A stretch of DNA of 64,000 bases from Cohnella candidum (GTDB taxonomy: Bacteria > Bacillota > Bacilli > Paenibacillales > Paenibacillaceae), in assembly GCF_003713065.1 (NCBI RefSeq), contig NZ_CP033433.1:496001-560000 (forward strand), read 5' to 3'. Each line of letters opens with the position of its first letter. Position 1 is the stretch's first letter. The notes under the pieces are model-generated. The model did not search any database. It was not told where the DNA came from and worked only from the letters and a program-made list of their open reading frames with translations. Positions 63,083 to 64,000 of the stretch are shown piece after piece. The translations under genes were made by a program, and so were the position numbers.

Positions 63083-64000
63083 ATGTCCCAGCTCTCGCTT
63101 ACCTTAGCCTGCGCCGATTACGACCGCATCCAAGCGCTGGCGGACGGTTCGGTCCAGCCGAACGGAATCGATTTGAACGTACTCAAGCTGCCGCCGGATG
63201 AAATTTTCCGCCGGATGCTGCAAAACCGGGAGTTCGACGTTTCCGAACTGTCCGCCTCGAACTACCTGATGGCCAAAGATCAAGGAACGCATGGCTTCAC
63301 GGCGCTGCCCGTTTTCCTGTCGCGGACGTTCCGCCATCCCTCTATTTACATCCGTACGGACAGCGGAATCTCCGGCCCGGAGCATCTTCGCGGTAAAAGG
63401 ATCGGCGTGCCGGAATATCACGTCACCGCTTTGGTGTGGGTTCGCGGCATGCTGCAGCATCAGTACGGCATCCATCCTTTCGAGATCGAATGGTTCTGGG
63501 GAGGCGTGGACGCGCCCGGCAGCCGTCAGGGACGCATCGCTATGGCCCTGCCTCCGGGAATCCGGCTGACCGCGATCGGCGAAGACCAAAGTTTAAACGG
63601 CATGCTGAAGGAGGGAGAGATCGACGCGATCATATCCCCGAGGGCTCCGGCTTCCTTCTTGAAGGGCGAGAGCCATATGACCCGGTTATTCCCGGATTAC
63701 AAGGCTGCCGAAACGGATTACTACCGACAAACAGGGATTTTCCCGATCATGCACTTCGTCGTCATCCGGGATGAGATTCTGGAGCGCCATCCATGGACGG
63801 CCCTGAATCTCTTTCAAGCGTTTCTTCAAGCCAAAGAGAAAGCGTACCGCAACCTGGAGCAAATCGGCTCCTTGCGTGTCATGCTGCCTTGGTTGGCGGA
63901 CGAACTGGAACAAACGAAACGGTTGATGGGACCGGATTATTGGTCATACGGAATCGCGCGCAATAAGGCCGTACTCGAAACTCTCATCCGTTATTCCTTC
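63083..64000 (+). CDS. Substrate-binding-like protein / 4,5-dihydroxyphthalate decarboxylase homologue (3' cut by window)
   Basis: An open frame starts at ATG 63083 with AGGAGG eight bases upstream and stays open to the window end (306 residues visible). It begins MSQLSLTLACADYDRIQALA and contains PDEIFRRMLQNREFDVSELS, LRGKRIGVPEYH and DAIISPRAPASF. These segments are characteristic of the periplasmic-binding-fold family that includes 4,5-dihydroxyphthalate decarboxylase. No signal peptide is present, so it is more likely an enzyme than a transport protein. Being next to an FMN reductase and downstream of a bicupin suggests aromatic-compound metabolism. Confidence 0.82.
   Translation, partial: MSQLSLTLACADYDRIQALADGSVQPNGIDLNVLKLPPDEIFRRMLQNREFDVSELSASNYLMAKDQGTHGFTALPVFLSRTFRHPSIYIRTDSGISGPEHLRGKRIGVPEYHVTALVWVRGMLQHQYGIHPFEIEWFWGGVDAPGSRQGRIAMALPPGIRLTAIGEDQSLNGMLKEGEIDAIISPRAPASFLKGESHMTRLFPDYKAAETDYYRQTGIFPIMHFVVIRDEILERHPWTALNLFQAFLQAKEKAYRNLEQIGSLRVMLPWLADELEQTKRLMGPDYWSYGIARNKAVLETLIRYSF

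Overview
The window (about 57% G+C by eye) looks like part of a Gram-positive polysaccharide-utilisation region from a Paenibacillaceae-type Firmicute (Paenibacillus or Cohnella-like). This rests on the gene content: YesM/YesN-type two-component systems with AraC output domains, lipoprotein solute-binding proteins with Ser/Ala-rich linkers, CUT1-type permease pairs without their own ATPase, strong AGGAGG ribosome sites, frequent GTG/TTG starts, and many glycosidases. No rRNA, tRNA, CRISPR, transposase or phage gene was seen. The genus is an inference.

Layout. Bases 1-8600: end of a secreted CBM-bearing protein, a chemoreceptor coupled by overlap to a GH43 lipoprotein, a GH2 enzyme, and a secreted Asp-box propeller with two C-terminal lectin-like modules. 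Bases 8650-12212: a second GH43 enzyme joined by an ATGA overlap to a three-gene ABC-2 (COG4586/4587/3694-like) transporter. Bases 12213-13530: a nested inverted-repeat region and an NAD-dependent epimerase. Bases 13620-23256: module 1 (sensor kinase, response regulator, family-1 solute-binding lipoprotein, two permeases, large GH78). Bases 23257-27746: a repeat-rich spacer with a two-way terminator, an AraC regulator on the minus strand, a divergent GH78-type enzyme and a GH43 enzyme. Bases 27773-36574: module 2 (kinase, regulator, LplA-like lipoprotein, two permeases, short GH78-type enzyme). Bases 36635-39793 (minus): a secreted GH30 enzyme with four CBM32-like domains. Bases 40091-51749: module 3 (kinase, regulator, a solute-binding protein coupled to the regulator, a second paralogous solute-binding protein, two permeases, large GH78). 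Bases 51775-60327: a mostly cytoplasmic enzyme battery (two divergent GH1 paralogues, a GH43 beta-xylosidase-like enzyme, an esterase, a GH5 enzyme, a DUF5060/DUF4038-type enzyme). Bases 60398-64000: a bicupin and alpha/beta hydrolase pair, an FMN reductase and the start of a substrate-binding-like gene cut by the window edge.

How it fits together. Secreted enzymes (GH30 with CBMs, the Asp-box propeller, the GH43 lipoprotein) would trim a branched plant polysaccharide. Three separately regulated importers would bring in oligosaccharides, and intracellular GH78, GH1, GH2, GH43, GH5 and esterase activities would finish them. The mix (four GH78-type enzymes, GH43, GH2, GH30, a DUF4038 enzyme) suggests rhamnose-bearing arabinogalactan or rhamnogalacturonan side chains; that is inference.

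The most notable patterns are these. (1) The gene order kinase-regulator-SBP-permease-permease-rhamnosidase occurs three times with unrelated SBP types. (2) Each module has its own candidate operator recurring upstream of promoters in or next to that module, at a fixed distance from a -10-like hexamer. (3) A small helical module of unknown function is appended to three different enzymes, at the C-terminus in two GH78 proteins and the N-terminus in the DUF5060 protein. (4) All three kinase genes carry a stable hairpin in the leader.
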